NCBI RefSeq assembly: GCF_000159035.1
Contig: NZ_DS999575.1
Span: 198,921-248,566 of the forward strand
From: Actinomyces urogenitalis DSM 15434
GTDB lineage: Bacteria > Actinomycetota > Actinomycetes > Actinomycetales > Actinomycetaceae
Direction: 5' to 3'
Length of the DNA: 49,646 nt
In this document: positions 26,263 through 34,695 of the stretch, one piece after another
How positions within the stretch are numbered: position 1 is the first letter of the stretch
How the letters are laid out: every line of letters starts with the position of its first letter
Program-made: the position numbers and the translations under genes
Notes under the pieces: generated by a model
The model's database searches: none
Seen by the model: the letters and a program-made list of their open reading frames with translations, nothing else
Told to the model about the DNA's origin: nothing

Positions 26263-27897
26263 CTATTGAGGGCCGGCGGCCCCTGTCAACAGTCGTAACG
26301 CCTTTTGAATCTCCGTCAGTTCTGTGGTCGCGAAAGGCATATAGGGGTCAGTCTTTGGCTGCTCCCAGCGATCCAGAATGAACTGGTGCTCCCATCCGTG
26401 CACTGTATTGACCCGCGACTTGGATTCAAAGTGATAAGCTTGCACGTCGTGGAGCCATATCATGCGCTTACCCTTATGCTGCAGTTTAAAGGCAAAGTCA
26501 ACGTCGTTGAAGTTGCTTGGCAGGTCAAGCGTAAATCCTCCGATCTCCTCGAAGGTTTCGCGACGTGTAGCCACAGCAGCACCGGTCAGGCCGCTGACTT
26601 CGTGATCGACACATAGTTCAGCAAAATGACCGGGATCTGTCTTTTGGGCGCCGAGATAGGGGTGAACGAATTCGTTGTCTTGGAATCCAAGGCCTGCGTG
26701 CTGAATCGTGGAGTCCTCATAGAAGAGCAGAGCACCTGTTGCTGCGACATCTTCTTCAACGAGCGGGGCACATAGTTCCTCAACGAAGCGATCAGAGATG
26801 ATCTCCGTGTCATCGTTCAAGAAGACAACAACATCACCTGAGGAGGCGAGGAAGCCTCGGTTGCACTTGTCGGAGAAATTGAAGGGAGCATCGTAAGGAA
26901 GCAAAGTGAGCGAGGCGCCTGCGACTTCTTTGAGCTCAGTCAGGACTTCTTGGGGGGTGTCGAGGTCATAGACGACGACGATCTCCAGCTGCTCATGCGA
27001 GGTATGAGTCAGCAAAGAGCGAATAGCGTCGACGACGAGGACACGACGCTTGCCCCAGATCCTGCCTTGTGTTCCGCGCGTTGGAATGACCACGCTTACG
27101 AGCGTGTCTTCAGGAAGCTCACGGTGCAGGTTATAGGTGTATGGAATTGTAGGGTGTGGTTCAGCGGTCATCGTTGCATCCAGGCCTACTCGCTCCAAGT
27201 GTGCTTGGACTGCCTTCAGCCCTGCTACGCTGGCGTAGTCCTTGGCGGTGGAATCTCCAGCGGTGGAGCCAGGGACGATACGCCAGTGATATAGGGTGCG
27301 GGGGACATGGACCACTTCCTCGCTGATCTCGGTCACGCGTAAGGCGAGATCATGGTCCTGAGAGCCATCGAACCCTTCATGAAACCCTCCGACCTGTGTG
27401 ACAAGATCGTGGCGGAGTCCTGAGAGATGTCCGAGATACATCTGGTGACGTAAACGTTCTGGCGACCAATCTGGCTTGCGAAATTCCTGTGACAGGTTGC
27501 CGTCGTTGTCGATTTTGTCTTCATCGGTGTAGATGTAGCCCGCTCGAGGATGAGCGTCAATGGCTGCCTTGATGACCGTCAAAGAGTCGGGAACAAGAAG
27601 ATCATCATGATCGACCAGGATTATCCAGTTGCCCTTGGCGCGGGCAAGCGCATCATTGGAAGCAGCGACGATATGACCATTCGTCTCTCGCTCGACGACG
27701 TGAATGCGCGGGTCACGCTGTGCCGCTCGGCGAAGCACCTGAAGGACTGCCTGATCTCCTGAGGCATCATCGACAAGGATCCACTCCCAATCCTCACAGG
27801 TCTGGGACCGGACAGACTCAATAGTCAGTTCCAGGTGATCGGGGCGTGGCTTGTAGACCGGTGTAAGGATGGAGAAAAATGGGGCGCTCATGTTCAC
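26263..27897 (-). CDS. Two-domain GT2 glycosyltransferase
   Basis: A 544-residue protein with two GT-A domains. Domain 1 (about 5-235) has FSILTPVYKPRPDHL, WILVDDASGD and the DxD-like IILVDHDDLLVPDS. Domain 2 (about 262-500) has VSVVIPTRG, VVVFLNDDTEIISD, and SNFNDVDFAFKL near the base position. This double-GT2 layout is found in enzymes that add two sugars to O-antigen or rhamnan chains. The GTG at 27897 overlaps the stop of the methyltransferase gene (GTGA); an ATG two codons later is possible. It is the last gene of the minus-strand block that starts at 31108 or further upstream. The region is visibly less GC-rich than the window's ends. Sugar specificity is unknown. Confidence 0.85.
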   Translation of the reverse strand: MNMSAPFFSILTPVYKPRPDHLELTIESVRSQTCEDWEWILVDDASGDQAVLQVLRRAAQRDPRIHVVERETNGHIVAASNDALARAKGNWIILVDHDDLLVPDSLTVIKAAIDAHPRAGYIYTDEDKIDNDGNLSQEFRKPDWSPERLRHQMYLGHLSGLRHDLVTQVGGFHEGFDGSQDHDLALRVTEISEEVVHVPRTLYHWRIVPGSTAGDSTAKDYASVAGLKAVQAHLERVGLDATMTAEPHPTIPYTYNLHRELPEDTLVSVVIPTRGTQGRIWGKRRVLVVDAIRSLLTHTSHEQLEIVVVYDLDTPQEVLTELKEVAGASLTLLPYDAPFNFSDKCNRGFLASSGDVVVFLNDDTEIISDRFVEELCAPLVEEDVAATGALLFYEDSTIQHAGLGFQDNEFVHPYLGAQKTDPGHFAELCVDHEVSGLTGAAVATRRETFEEIGGFTLDLPSNFNDVDFAFKLQHKGKRMIWLHDVQAYHFESKSRVNTVHGWEHQFILDRWEQPKTDPYMPFATTELTEIQKALRLLTGAAGPQ

Positions 27898-28943
27898 TCG
27901 CCCTTCTTAAACCTACGCAGAGTCTTGCGTACTGCCCGATAGGTAACGCCCTCAATGGTCCTGTCTAGTCGAGAGTGAGCACGCACGAGCTGATCGTGCA
28001 GCGCAATGGCCTCGATCTCGCGGTCATTAAGCTGTTTCTTGAGCAGAGCAACCTGAGCCTGAAGACCAATGATTTTGTCGCGAGTCGTCAGCGTGTCGTA
28101 TCGCTGCTGGGCTGTTGTCTCAAACAAGTGCTCACGGCGCTGGCTCACAAGGTTTTGATGGGCTTCGAGGCGGTGGCGTTCAGCATGTTGGTCATAGGGG
28201 CGCGACGCAGGTGCCTCGCGGATGACAGCAGGCAGGGGAGCATTAGGTGGTGTCTGAGGTGAACAGGTGAAAACGTACTGATAGTCGCTTGTCCCGTCCT
28301 GGTTGCGAACCCATTCAACAATCGACCCGGGCAAGCCTGCGTCGTCAATCAAGACCTCGGTGTCTAAGACCTCACGGCTAGTCGCCTTGATCTCACTAAT
28401 CCCCAGGCCGCATGAGCGGATGAGCTCAGCAGCTGAATTCAGCGTGAAGAAACGCGTGTGAGTGCTATCAAGCAGTCCCTCCTCAGTATATCTCCACTGG
28501 CCCTGAAGCAGAGAGAGACGCAGCGCGCCGTGAGCAACATTTGGCACTGAGATCAGAACAACACCCTCAGTGGCTAAGAACTCAAGGGCCTCACGAAGAA
28601 AAGTAGCAGGCTCGGTGAGCTGGTCGATAAGGTCTCCCAGACAGATCGCGTGAAAGGACTCGTTGGGTGCCACATCACGAAGTGCTCCCACCCACGAGCG
28701 CTCCGCCAAATCTGCCTCGAGGGTGCGTGCCATGCGGTCCTTAGCAATTGCGAGCGCCTCAGCGTCTCGATCGATACCTGTGACATGAAAACCTTGCTCA
28801 GTGAGAGCCGCGCCGAGGTCTCCTGCTGCACAGCCAAGATCAAGGACGCGGGCTCCCCGCGGGCACAGGGCGTCAATCTGTCTGGCGATGATGGCTTGAC
28901 TCGAATTCGGTTCGCTGAGGTCGACAATTGTGCGGTATTTCAA
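27894..28943 (-). CDS. SAM-dependent methyltransferase with C-terminal coiled coil
   Basis: A 349-residue protein. The N-terminal class I methyltransferase fold has VLDLGCAAGDLGAAL (SAM-binding motif I), VTGIDRDAEAL, and FHAICLGDLIDQL. The last 110 residues are rich in Gln, Glu, Arg and Leu and look like a coiled coil (RDKIIGLQAQVALLKKQLND). Methyltransferases with coiled coils next to Wzm/Wzt exporters cap the end of some O-polysaccharides and set chain length (WbdD-type systems). That role is an inference here, and no kinase domain is visible. The gene lies 43 bp after the ABC ATPase gene and overlaps the GT2 gene by 4 bp. Confidence 0.82.
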   Translation of the reverse strand: MKYRTIVDLSEPNSSQAIIARQIDALCPRGARVLDLGCAAGDLGAALTEQGFHVTGIDRDAEALAIAKDRMARTLEADLAERSWVGALRDVAPNESFHAICLGDLIDQLTEPATFLREALEFLATEGVVLISVPNVAHGALRLSLLQGQWRYTEEGLLDSTHTRFFTLNSAAELIRSCGLGISEIKATSREVLDTEVLIDDAGLPGSIVEWVRNQDGTSDYQYVFTCSPQTPPNAPLPAVIREAPASRPYDQHAERHRLEAHQNLVSQRREHLFETTAQQRYDTLTTRDKIIGLQAQVALLKKQLNDREIEAIALHDQLVRAHSRLDRTIEGVTYRAVRKTLRRFKKGE

Positions 28944-28986
28944 GGTGGGCTCCTAATGAAGTGTTCAAAAGATCGTAGGAGAAATA

Positions 28987-30183
28987 TCAGGCTGGTGAGA
29001 CAGACAGCAACGGAATTGAATTGATATTTCCGATCGTGAGGCCTGGTCCGTGCACAACGAAACTCAGGGCATCGTTTGCTTCGGCGATGGGAGTCATCGT
29101 CTGGTCGAGAACAGCGAGGGTTACCTTGTACTCGCCGTCACTGAGCTGAAGATCTTGGAGAACGACCTCAAAACTGCCGCTCTCGTGGAGCCGGGGCAAG
29201 CGGTGATTGAGCAGCTGTGAGTTTGTGCCAATCACGGAGGCGCCCTCCGTGTTGGATACCATCATTGACAGCACCCAGCCTTCAGGTAGACCGGAAGGCG
29301 CAAGAATCGTGCCGCGGATGATCAGCGGATTTCCTGGTGCAATCTGTCGCCTGCCGTGCGGGTCAAGAGTTGCGTCGATGTCGACGTTTTTGAAACTCAG
29401 ACCAGTGGAGGATCTGGTGACAATAGGTGCCACTGTCCTGTTAGCCTCGATGATCTGCTGATACTTATTGCGCAGGCTTGCCATCACCATGTTGGTAGAG
29501 CCATCCTGAACAACATGACCGTGATCGAGCATAATTGCGCGATCGCACACCTCGCGTACTTGCTCCTCGGAGTGAGAGACTAGGACGATGGTGCGTCCTT
29601 CTTGCTGGAACTGCCGGATCTTTTCGAGGCACTTACGCTGGAAAGGCTCATCGCCTACCGCAAGAACCTCGTCGACCAATAAGATATCTGGGTCGACATG
29701 GATAGCGACTGAGAAGGCCAGGCGTACGTACATGCCGGAGGAGTAGAACTTCACCTGGGTGTCGATGAACTCTTCGATCCCGGAAAAGTGGACGATCTCA
29801 TCAAAGTGTCGCTGAGTTTCTGCTTCCGACAGGCCCAGGATTGCTGCGTTGAGGTAGATGTTCTCGCGGCCAGTGAGGTCTGGGTGGAATCCGGCCCCAA
29901 GCTCTAGCAGTGCGGCTAGACGACCTCGCAGGCGTACCGAGCCACGATCGGGGGTGAGAATGCCCCCGATCACCTTGAGCAGAGTCGACTTGCCCGAACC
30001 ATTAGCACCTACCAACCCCACGCTCTGGCCTGCAGCGATCTCGAGAGAGATGTCATCGAGGGCCCAGAAGTCCTCACGATGTCTCCGTGAGGCCCGGGCG
30101 TTGACAACACGTTCTTTGAGGGACTTGTCCTTATGGACGACGAAGCGTTTTCCAATGCTTTCTGCGGAGATGACAGTGGTCAT
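28987..30183 (-). CDS. Polysaccharide ABC exporter ATP-binding protein with C-terminal sugar-binding domain (Wzt-like)
   Basis: A 398-residue protein. The ATPase domain (about 1-240) has Walker A GANGSGKST, the signature region FYSSGMYVRLAFSVA, Walker B DILLVDEVLAVGD and the switch His in VLVSHS. The extra C-terminal domain (about 255-398, beta-rich, FKNVDIDATL..GEYKVTLAVLDQ) matches the Wzt C-terminal domain, which in O-antigen exporters recognises the modified chain end. The ATG at 30183 has AGGAGC upstream and follows the permease stop by 1 bp; the open frame to 30201 is not needed. The chain-end cap it might read could be made by the methyltransferase next door (inference). Confidence 0.92.
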   Translation of the reverse strand: MTTVISAESIGKRFVVHKDKSLKERVVNARASRRHREDFWALDDISLEIAAGQSVGLVGANGSGKSTLLKVIGGILTPDRGSVRLRGRLAALLELGAGFHPDLTGRENIYLNAAILGLSEAETQRHFDEIVHFSGIEEFIDTQVKFYSSGMYVRLAFSVAIHVDPDILLVDEVLAVGDEPFQRKCLEKIRQFQQEGRTIVLVSHSEEQVREVCDRAIMLDHGHVVQDGSTNMVMASLRNKYQQIIEANRTVAPIVTRSSTGLSFKNVDIDATLDPHGRRQIAPGNPLIIRGTILAPSGLPEGWVLSMMVSNTEGASVIGTNSQLLNHRLPRLHESGSFEVVLQDLQLSDGEYKVTLAVLDQTMTPIAEANDALSFVVHGPGLTIGNINSIPLLSVSPA

Positions 30184-30184
30184 G

Positions 30185-31108
30185 TTAGAGCTCCTGAGCA
30201 AAGTTGCGCTGAAGGACGGCGAAAAGACGCTGCGCCAAGCCGAGGCTGATCAAGCCGATTACCAGGCTAACGCTCATGCGAGTAAGGAGGTGCGGCGCGA
30301 GAACCTGGTCTGCCCCCGCTCCCCACATGGAGCGTTGGAAGCCCATGACGACTAGGGTGACAGGGTTAGCGAGGTAGAGACCCTCAATCCAGGACGAGCC
30401 GTGTGCCACCTTTGTCACCATCTCCCAGGAGTAGACGATAGGAGAGGCCCACATGCCGACTATGAGAGCAATCTCGACGAGGTACTGAATGTCTCGCAGG
30501 TAGACATTAAGAGCAGACAGGGCTAGGCCCAGGGTGAGGGCCCAGACAAGTAAAAGCACCAGAGCGTAAGGCAGGTAGAGGAGATTGGCTCCAAGCTGTG
30601 GTGGCGTCGCATTGCTGGTGAGAGGCAGGATCGTGACGGCGAGAACGAGGATCATGAATTGCATCAGGAAGTTAAACAATGAGGCGCCGGCCGCGGAGAT
30701 TGGAAAGATCTCCCTGGGGAGCTGAATCTTCTTGATGATCCCTGAGTTATTGATAATTGAGGCAGTGGAGGTCGAGATGATGTCTGAGAACAACTGCCAT
30801 GCGGTGAGACCGGTGAAGACATAGATAGCGAAGTCTGGGATAGAGCGCTCGGCACCCATAATGCGCCCTAGGACCAGGACGTAGATGAGGAGGTTGACGA
30901 AGGGCTTGAGAAGGCTCCACAGGACACCGAGGACTGAGTCTTTGTATTTGGCCCGAATCTCACGTCGAGTAAGGCGTCGAATGAGATCTCGGCGACTCCA
31001 AATATCATGAAGGGATTCACCAGTACCCTTGAAGAAACCTGCTGGAGGGGTTGCTGCACGCATTGGCTCCAGTGCTAAACGCTCAGCGCGTTCCGAGGCG
31101 GTGGTCAC
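30185..31108 (-). CDS. Polysaccharide ABC exporter permease (Wzm-like)
   Basis: A 307-residue protein of the ABC-2 type with six membrane helices and a polar N-terminal region. RLTRREIRAKYKDSVLGVLWSLLKPF marks the amphipathic entry helix of Wzm/TagG/RgpC proteins, and SGIIKKIQLPREIFP is also typical. It pairs with the ATPase encoded immediately after to move a finished lipid-linked polysaccharide across the membrane. The GTG at 31108 is chosen because GGAGGA lies 6 nt upstream. A longer open frame from 31183 has no ribosome site. A TATGCT box on this strand (31195-31200) may be its promoter, within the 127-bp gap to the preceding gene. Confidence 0.92.
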   Translation of the reverse strand: MTTASERAERLALEPMRAATPPAGFFKGTGESLHDIWSRRDLIRRLTRREIRAKYKDSVLGVLWSLLKPFVNLLIYVLVLGRIMGAERSIPDFAIYVFTGLTAWQLFSDIISTSTASIINNSGIIKKIQLPREIFPISAAGASLFNFLMQFMILVLAVTILPLTSNATPPQLGANLLYLPYALVLLLVWALTLGLALSALNVYLRDIQYLVEIALIVGMWASPIVYSWEMVTKVAHGSSWIEGLYLANPVTLVVMGFQRSMWGAGADQVLAPHLLTRMSVSLVIGLISLGLAQRLFAVLQRNFAQEL

Positions 31109-31235
31109 CTGCGTTCCTCCTTGACCTGAGCTTGTGCCGTCATCGCGCTGTCCGCGAGACATTGTGATCCCATGGCGCAGCACTGTTGCACAGGAGCATA
31201 GCGGTTTCGAATCTGAGGCTGCGTGCTCGGTTGTG

Positions 31236-32213
31236 TCAGTGCGGAGGCTTGAGGCTCTTGTCCGTGAGGCGCCTCAGGGCTTCTCGGAGACCCTGAGCGA
31301 CGGGACCTCTCAACCCCGTGCGGAGGGCCCGCACGATGGTGCGGACCAGTGCATCGAGGAAGACCACGCGCGAGGCGTGGTCGGCGGCCACGAGGAGCCG
31401 GTTTCGGGTATTGACACGGATGAACATCTCCGAGTTCGTGCCCGATGACGCCGAGTGCTCGTGCTGCGCCACTGCTTCCTCCACGAAGCGCACTTCATAG
31501 CCTGCCTGACGTAAACGGTAGGAGAAGTCGCTGTCCTCGTAGTACATGAAGAGGTCTTCGCGAAGCCCTCCGAGTTCTTTCCAGGGCTGTGCGGCGATGG
31601 CGCAGGCCCCGCCACAGATGCCGAAGACCTCCGCTGGTGCGTCGAGCTGGCTCACGGGAGTGAGCCAATCACGGTCATATCCGTTGCCGTGCCGGTCGAC
31701 GACATTGCCCGTGGAGTTCACGAGCTCTACGCCTTCTCCCTGCTCACCAACAGTGGTCCTGGTGCCCTCATCCACACGAGTCCACAGCCGACCGTCGAGG
31801 GCGCGCTCGCCTTCTTCGCCTGGTAGCGCAAGGCGCCAACGGCCCGTGAGCAGCAGGAGCGCCGTCGTCGCCCCGACAGAGCCGCCGAGACCTCCCAGCA
31901 GGGCAGAGAGGAAGCCCGGTCTGGCCACAGCGTCGTTATTGAGCAAGACGAGTGCGTCTTCCGTGAGATCTTGCGCTCCGAGATTGACGCCGGCCGCAAA
32001 GCCACCATTTGTGGCGGCTTCAACGACCTCGAAGCCGGCCTTGCGGATGCGTGGGGCAGAGCCGTCCCCAGATCCGTTATCGACGACGACGAGACGGTCC
32101 CCCTCACTCAGCTGCGACTGAAGTGAGCGTGCAGCCTGGATAGTGAGATCGCTCTGGCGCCAATTGACGATGACGATGCGCGCGCTGGGGCGCCTGCCCT
32201 GTACGTCCTTCAC
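31236..32213 (-). CDS. GT2 glycosyltransferase (rhamnosyltransferase-like)
   Basis: A 325-residue GT-A fold protein. It starts with RIVIVNWRQSDLTIQAARSL and has LVVVDNGSGDGSAP and EDALVLLNNDAVARPGF (donor and metal site). Later come FGICGGACAIAAQPW and DLFMYYEDSDFSYRLRQAGY, where the E-D-x-D-F carries the likely base. This is the pattern of the WbbL-type rhamnosyltransferase group of GT2. Rhamnose is a fair guess because all four rml activities are in the window. The GTG at 32213 overlaps the stop of the preceding GT4 gene by 4 bp (GTGA), so the two are co-translated. Confidence 0.86.
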   Translation of the reverse strand: MKDVQGRRPSARIVIVNWRQSDLTIQAARSLQSQLSEGDRLVVVDNGSGDGSAPRIRKAGFEVVEAATNGGFAAGVNLGAQDLTEDALVLLNNDAVARPGFLSALLGGLGGSVGATTALLLLTGRWRLALPGEEGERALDGRLWTRVDEGTRTTVGEQGEGVELVNSTGNVVDRHGNGYDRDWLTPVSQLDAPAEVFGICGGACAIAAQPWKELGGLREDLFMYYEDSDFSYRLRQAGYEVRFVEEAVAQHEHSASSGTNSEMFIRVNTRNRLLVAADHASRVVFLDALVRTIVRALRTGLRGPVAQGLREALRRLTDKSLKPPH

Positions 32214-33358
32214 CGGGCGATCTCCTCATAGAGCGCGAGATGGGAGGCCGCAGAGGCTTCCCAGGTAAAACGAGCGGCCTGTACCCGCCCTGCCTCGACG
32301 AGCTCATCGTGGGCACTGCCCGCCGCTAGGACGAGCTGCGCGGCAATATCTTCTGGTGAGGAAGGATCAGCGAGCAAACCAGCATCTCCCACAACTTCCT
32401 CCATGCATGTACCGCGACTGGTGACCACCGGTGCCCCGTAGGCCATGGCTTCTAGGACGGGGAGGCCGAATCCCTCCCAGTGCGAGGGAAAGGCGAAGGC
32501 ACGTGCTCCACGGTAGGCGCCAGCAAGGTCGTCATCAGACAGCCGGCCCAGCACATGGACTCTTGCGCGCAAGGCCTCTGGTACGGGCTGCTGGTTCGAG
32601 TCTTCGCCCCATCCGGCCGGGCCCACGAGGACCAGGTCGAGATCAGGTAGATGCGGCGCAGCTAGCTCAAAAGCAGCCAGTAAACCCCGCAGGTTCTTAC
32701 GTGGCTCACGTGTGCCGGTCCACAACAGGTACGGACGGGTGAGGCCGTAAGTCTGCCGGAAGGACTCCACATGCGCTGAGCTGACCGTCCGGGGGCGAAC
32801 ACCATGTGGGATCACCTCGATGCGCTCGGCCGCAATACCGGCATCGACACAGTCGTCAGCGGTGGCCCTAGACGGGGCGATGACGGCGTCGGCGTGGGCG
32901 ATGGTTCGAGCCAGGCAGCGGCGGAAGTAGGCGTTGCCTCGGTGAGTGAAGTGCTCGGGTGATCGGAGGAAGGCCAGATCATGGACAGTGACTGCCAGGG
33001 GCAGGGTAGTGCCCGGGATGGCCCACGTCGTCGCGTGCACCACCTCACTGCCTGGCAGGAGGGCCTCTGCACGTGGGTAGCCACCGTGGTTCCAGGATTC
33101 ATAGAGGGCCAGGCGAGGCAGGCGTGAGGAGCGCAGAGGCATGGCTGCCGGCAGTCCGACGTCGGCGGGGTCGAGCGAGTCCCCATGATGCGCTGTTAAC
33201 CCGGCGATTCGTGCCCCACGTGCCAGTGCGGCCTGAGCGAGCTCGGTGATGTACGTGCCGCTCCCGCCAGGGACGGGTTGGTACATCTGCTCCACCACCA
33301 TGGCGACACGCGGCGAGGCGGCAGAGGGCGAGGGCGTCGTCGAAGGCGAGAGGCACAT
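32210..33358 (-). CDS. Glycosyltransferase, GT4
   Basis: A 382-residue GT-B enzyme. The acceptor half has VAMVVEQMYQPVPGGSGTYI, a glycine-rich loop typical of GT4. The donor half has TREPRKNLRGLLAAFEL, AFAFPSHWEGFGLPVLEAMA with the E-x(7)-E pair, and GAPVVTS. It resembles the mannosyl/rhamnosyltransferases of capsule and O-antigen loci. The ATG at 33358 lies exactly 7 nt after a TACCCT box on this strand with no ribosome site, so the mRNA is probably leaderless. It is divergent from the related GT4 at 33427; the two share only a 68-bp promoter region. Confidence 0.88.
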   Translation of the reverse strand: MCLSPSTTPSPSAASPRVAMVVEQMYQPVPGGSGTYITELAQAALARGARIAGLTAHHGDSLDPADVGLPAAMPLRSSRLPRLALYESWNHGGYPRAEALLPGSEVVHATTWAIPGTTLPLAVTVHDLAFLRSPEHFTHRGNAYFRRCLARTIAHADAVIAPSRATADDCVDAGIAAERIEVIPHGVRPRTVSSAHVESFRQTYGLTRPYLLWTGTREPRKNLRGLLAAFELAAPHLPDLDLVLVGPAGWGEDSNQQPVPEALRARVHVLGRLSDDDLAGAYRGARAFAFPSHWEGFGLPVLEAMAYGAPVVTSRGTCMEEVVGDAGLLADPSSPEDIAAQLVLAAGSAHDELVEAGRVQAARFTWEASAASHLALYEEIAR

Positions 33359-33365
33359 GACCCTA

Positions 33366-33419
33366 AGGGTACGGGCAGGGTGTGTGCCCCAGCACTGTGC
33401 CTCGTTTCCTCGCTAGTCT
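33366..33419. promoter_or_regulatory. Divergent promoter pair between two GT4 genes
   Basis: On the minus strand, TACCCT (33366-33371) lies 7 nt before the ATG at 33358. On the plus strand, TAGTCT (33414-33419) lies 7 nt before the ATG at 33427. Neither gene has a ribosome site. The -35 regions must lie in the 42 bp between the two boxes, so the promoters may interfere or share control. Confidence 0.6.
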
Positions 33420-33426
33420 CAGGTCC

Positions 33427-34554
33427 ATGAAGGTTCTTCTCGACGCCACGGCGATCCCCGCCAATCTGGGCGGTGTCGGCCGCTACGTGGATGATCTTGT
33501 GCCGGAGCTGGTGGCAGAAGGCGTCCAGCTAGCGATGGCTGTGCAGGAGCGCGACGTCGAGCACTTCTCCGCCAAGGTGCCCCAGGCCAGGCTCTTCGCT
33601 GTACCGCCGGCCTTCACCAACCGTGGGGCGCGCATGGCCTGGGAACAGACGGGACTACCGGAGCTCATCCGCCGCCTGCGGCCCGATGTACTGCATTCTC
33701 CTCACTACACCTACCCGGCCTTGCACCGGGTACCGCTGGTGGTCACCTTGCATGACGCCACCTTCTTCTCCCACCCACAAGCCCATACGCGTCTCAAACG
33801 TCGTTTCTTCACCCGTGCCATCCGCCGTGCTGTGCGTGGCGCGGATGCCCTGGTCGTCCCTTCGGCTGCTACGCGGGATGAGACCTTGCGCTTCGTCGAC
33901 GGCGACCCTTCACACTTCTACGTGGCCTATCACGGAGTGGATACCGAGGTCTTCCATCCTGTCGACGATGCTGAACGGGCTCGTGTGGCGGCCTCTCTGG
34001 GCTTGGAGGGAGGCGACTACATCGGCTTCCTCGGGACGCTAGAGCCGCGCAAGAACGTGCCGAACCTCGTCCGAGGGTGGGTGCAGGCTTTTGAACACGC
34101 TCCCGAGCCGCCTGCCCTGGTCCTGGCTGGTGGCAAGGGGTGGGATGAGGGGATCGAACCAGCGTTGGCTCAGGTTCCCGGCCATATGACGGTGATCCGT
34201 CCCGGCTACCTCCCGCTTGAGGACCTGCCAGGCTTCCTGTCCGGCTCTCAGGTGCTGGCCTACCCCTCAATCGCTGAGGGCTTCGGGCTGCCTGTGCTGG
34301 AAGCCATGGCATGCGGTGCGGCAGTGCTCACCACGCGAGAGACCAGCCTGCCGGAGGTCGGGGGAGAGGCCGTCGCCTATTGCGGCACGAGCGCTGAATC
34401 CATCGCGCAGGCCCTAAGTGACTTGGCCGCTGATCCATGTCGGCGAGCAGCACTTGGGACCGCGGCGCAAGAGCGGGCCGTCAGCGGACAGTTCACCTGG
34501 CGTGCTTCTGCTCGCGCCCATCTTGAGGCATACCACGCGGCTGCGGCTGCGTGA
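33427..34554 (+). CDS. Glycosyltransferase, GT4
   Basis: A 375-residue GT-B enzyme. It starts MKVLLDATAIPANLGGVGRYV, the G-G-V-G-R-Y loop of GT4 rhamnosyl/mannosyltransferases. The donor half has GTLEPRKNVPNLVRGW, VLAYPSIAEGFGLPVLEAMA (E-x(7)-E) and GAAVLTTRETSLPEVGG. It is similar in plan to its divergent neighbour at 32210. The ATG at 33427 is chosen because a TAGTCT box ends 7 nt upstream; an earlier start at 33382 would overlap that promoter. The gene is followed by a 141-bp region with possible control elements for the rmlC-rmlD fusion. Confidence 0.88.
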   Translation: MKVLLDATAIPANLGGVGRYVDDLVPELVAEGVQLAMAVQERDVEHFSAKVPQARLFAVPPAFTNRGARMAWEQTGLPELIRRLRPDVLHSPHYTYPALHRVPLVVTLHDATFFSHPQAHTRLKRRFFTRAIRRAVRGADALVVPSAATRDETLRFVDGDPSHFYVAYHGVDTEVFHPVDDAERARVAASLGLEGGDYIGFLGTLEPRKNVPNLVRGWVQAFEHAPEPPALVLAGGKGWDEGIEPALAQVPGHMTVIRPGYLPLEDLPGFLSGSQVLAYPSIAEGFGLPVLEAMACGAAVLTTRETSLPEVGGEAVAYCGTSAESIAQALSDLAADPCRRAALGTAAQERAVSGQFTWRASARAHLEAYHAAAAA

Positions 34555-34560
34555 AGCGAT

Positions 34561-34628
34561 TATGCTGACGCAGTGCCACGGGGTCTGCACGTGCCCCATG
34601 TGCGCAGGGACGTAAAGTTGGCACGTGC
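34561..34628 (+). promoter_or_regulatory. -10 box and two identical GCACGTGC palindromes upstream of rmlC-rmlD
   Basis: TATGCT (34561-34566) fits the -10 pattern and would start transcription near 34573. The 8-bp palindrome GCACGTGC occurs at 34587-34594 and again at 34621-34628, start-to-start spacing 34 bp, in the stretch before the rmlC-rmlD gene. They could be operator half-sites for a DNA-binding protein. A GTG at 34573 is also at leaderless spacing from the -10 box and in frame with the gene. Confidence 0.4.
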
Positions 34629-34695
34629 ATGGATTGCTCCCAGATCTGTGCAGGCCTTCGATGAGCAGCCCACGGATTTACTTCGGATGGAGACT

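Noticed and set aside
31109-31183. Longer N-terminus for the ABC permease starting at 31183
   Set aside because: A perfect ribosome site (GGAGGA, 6 nt) precedes the GTG at 31108, and the extra 25 residues are polar and lie in the leader.
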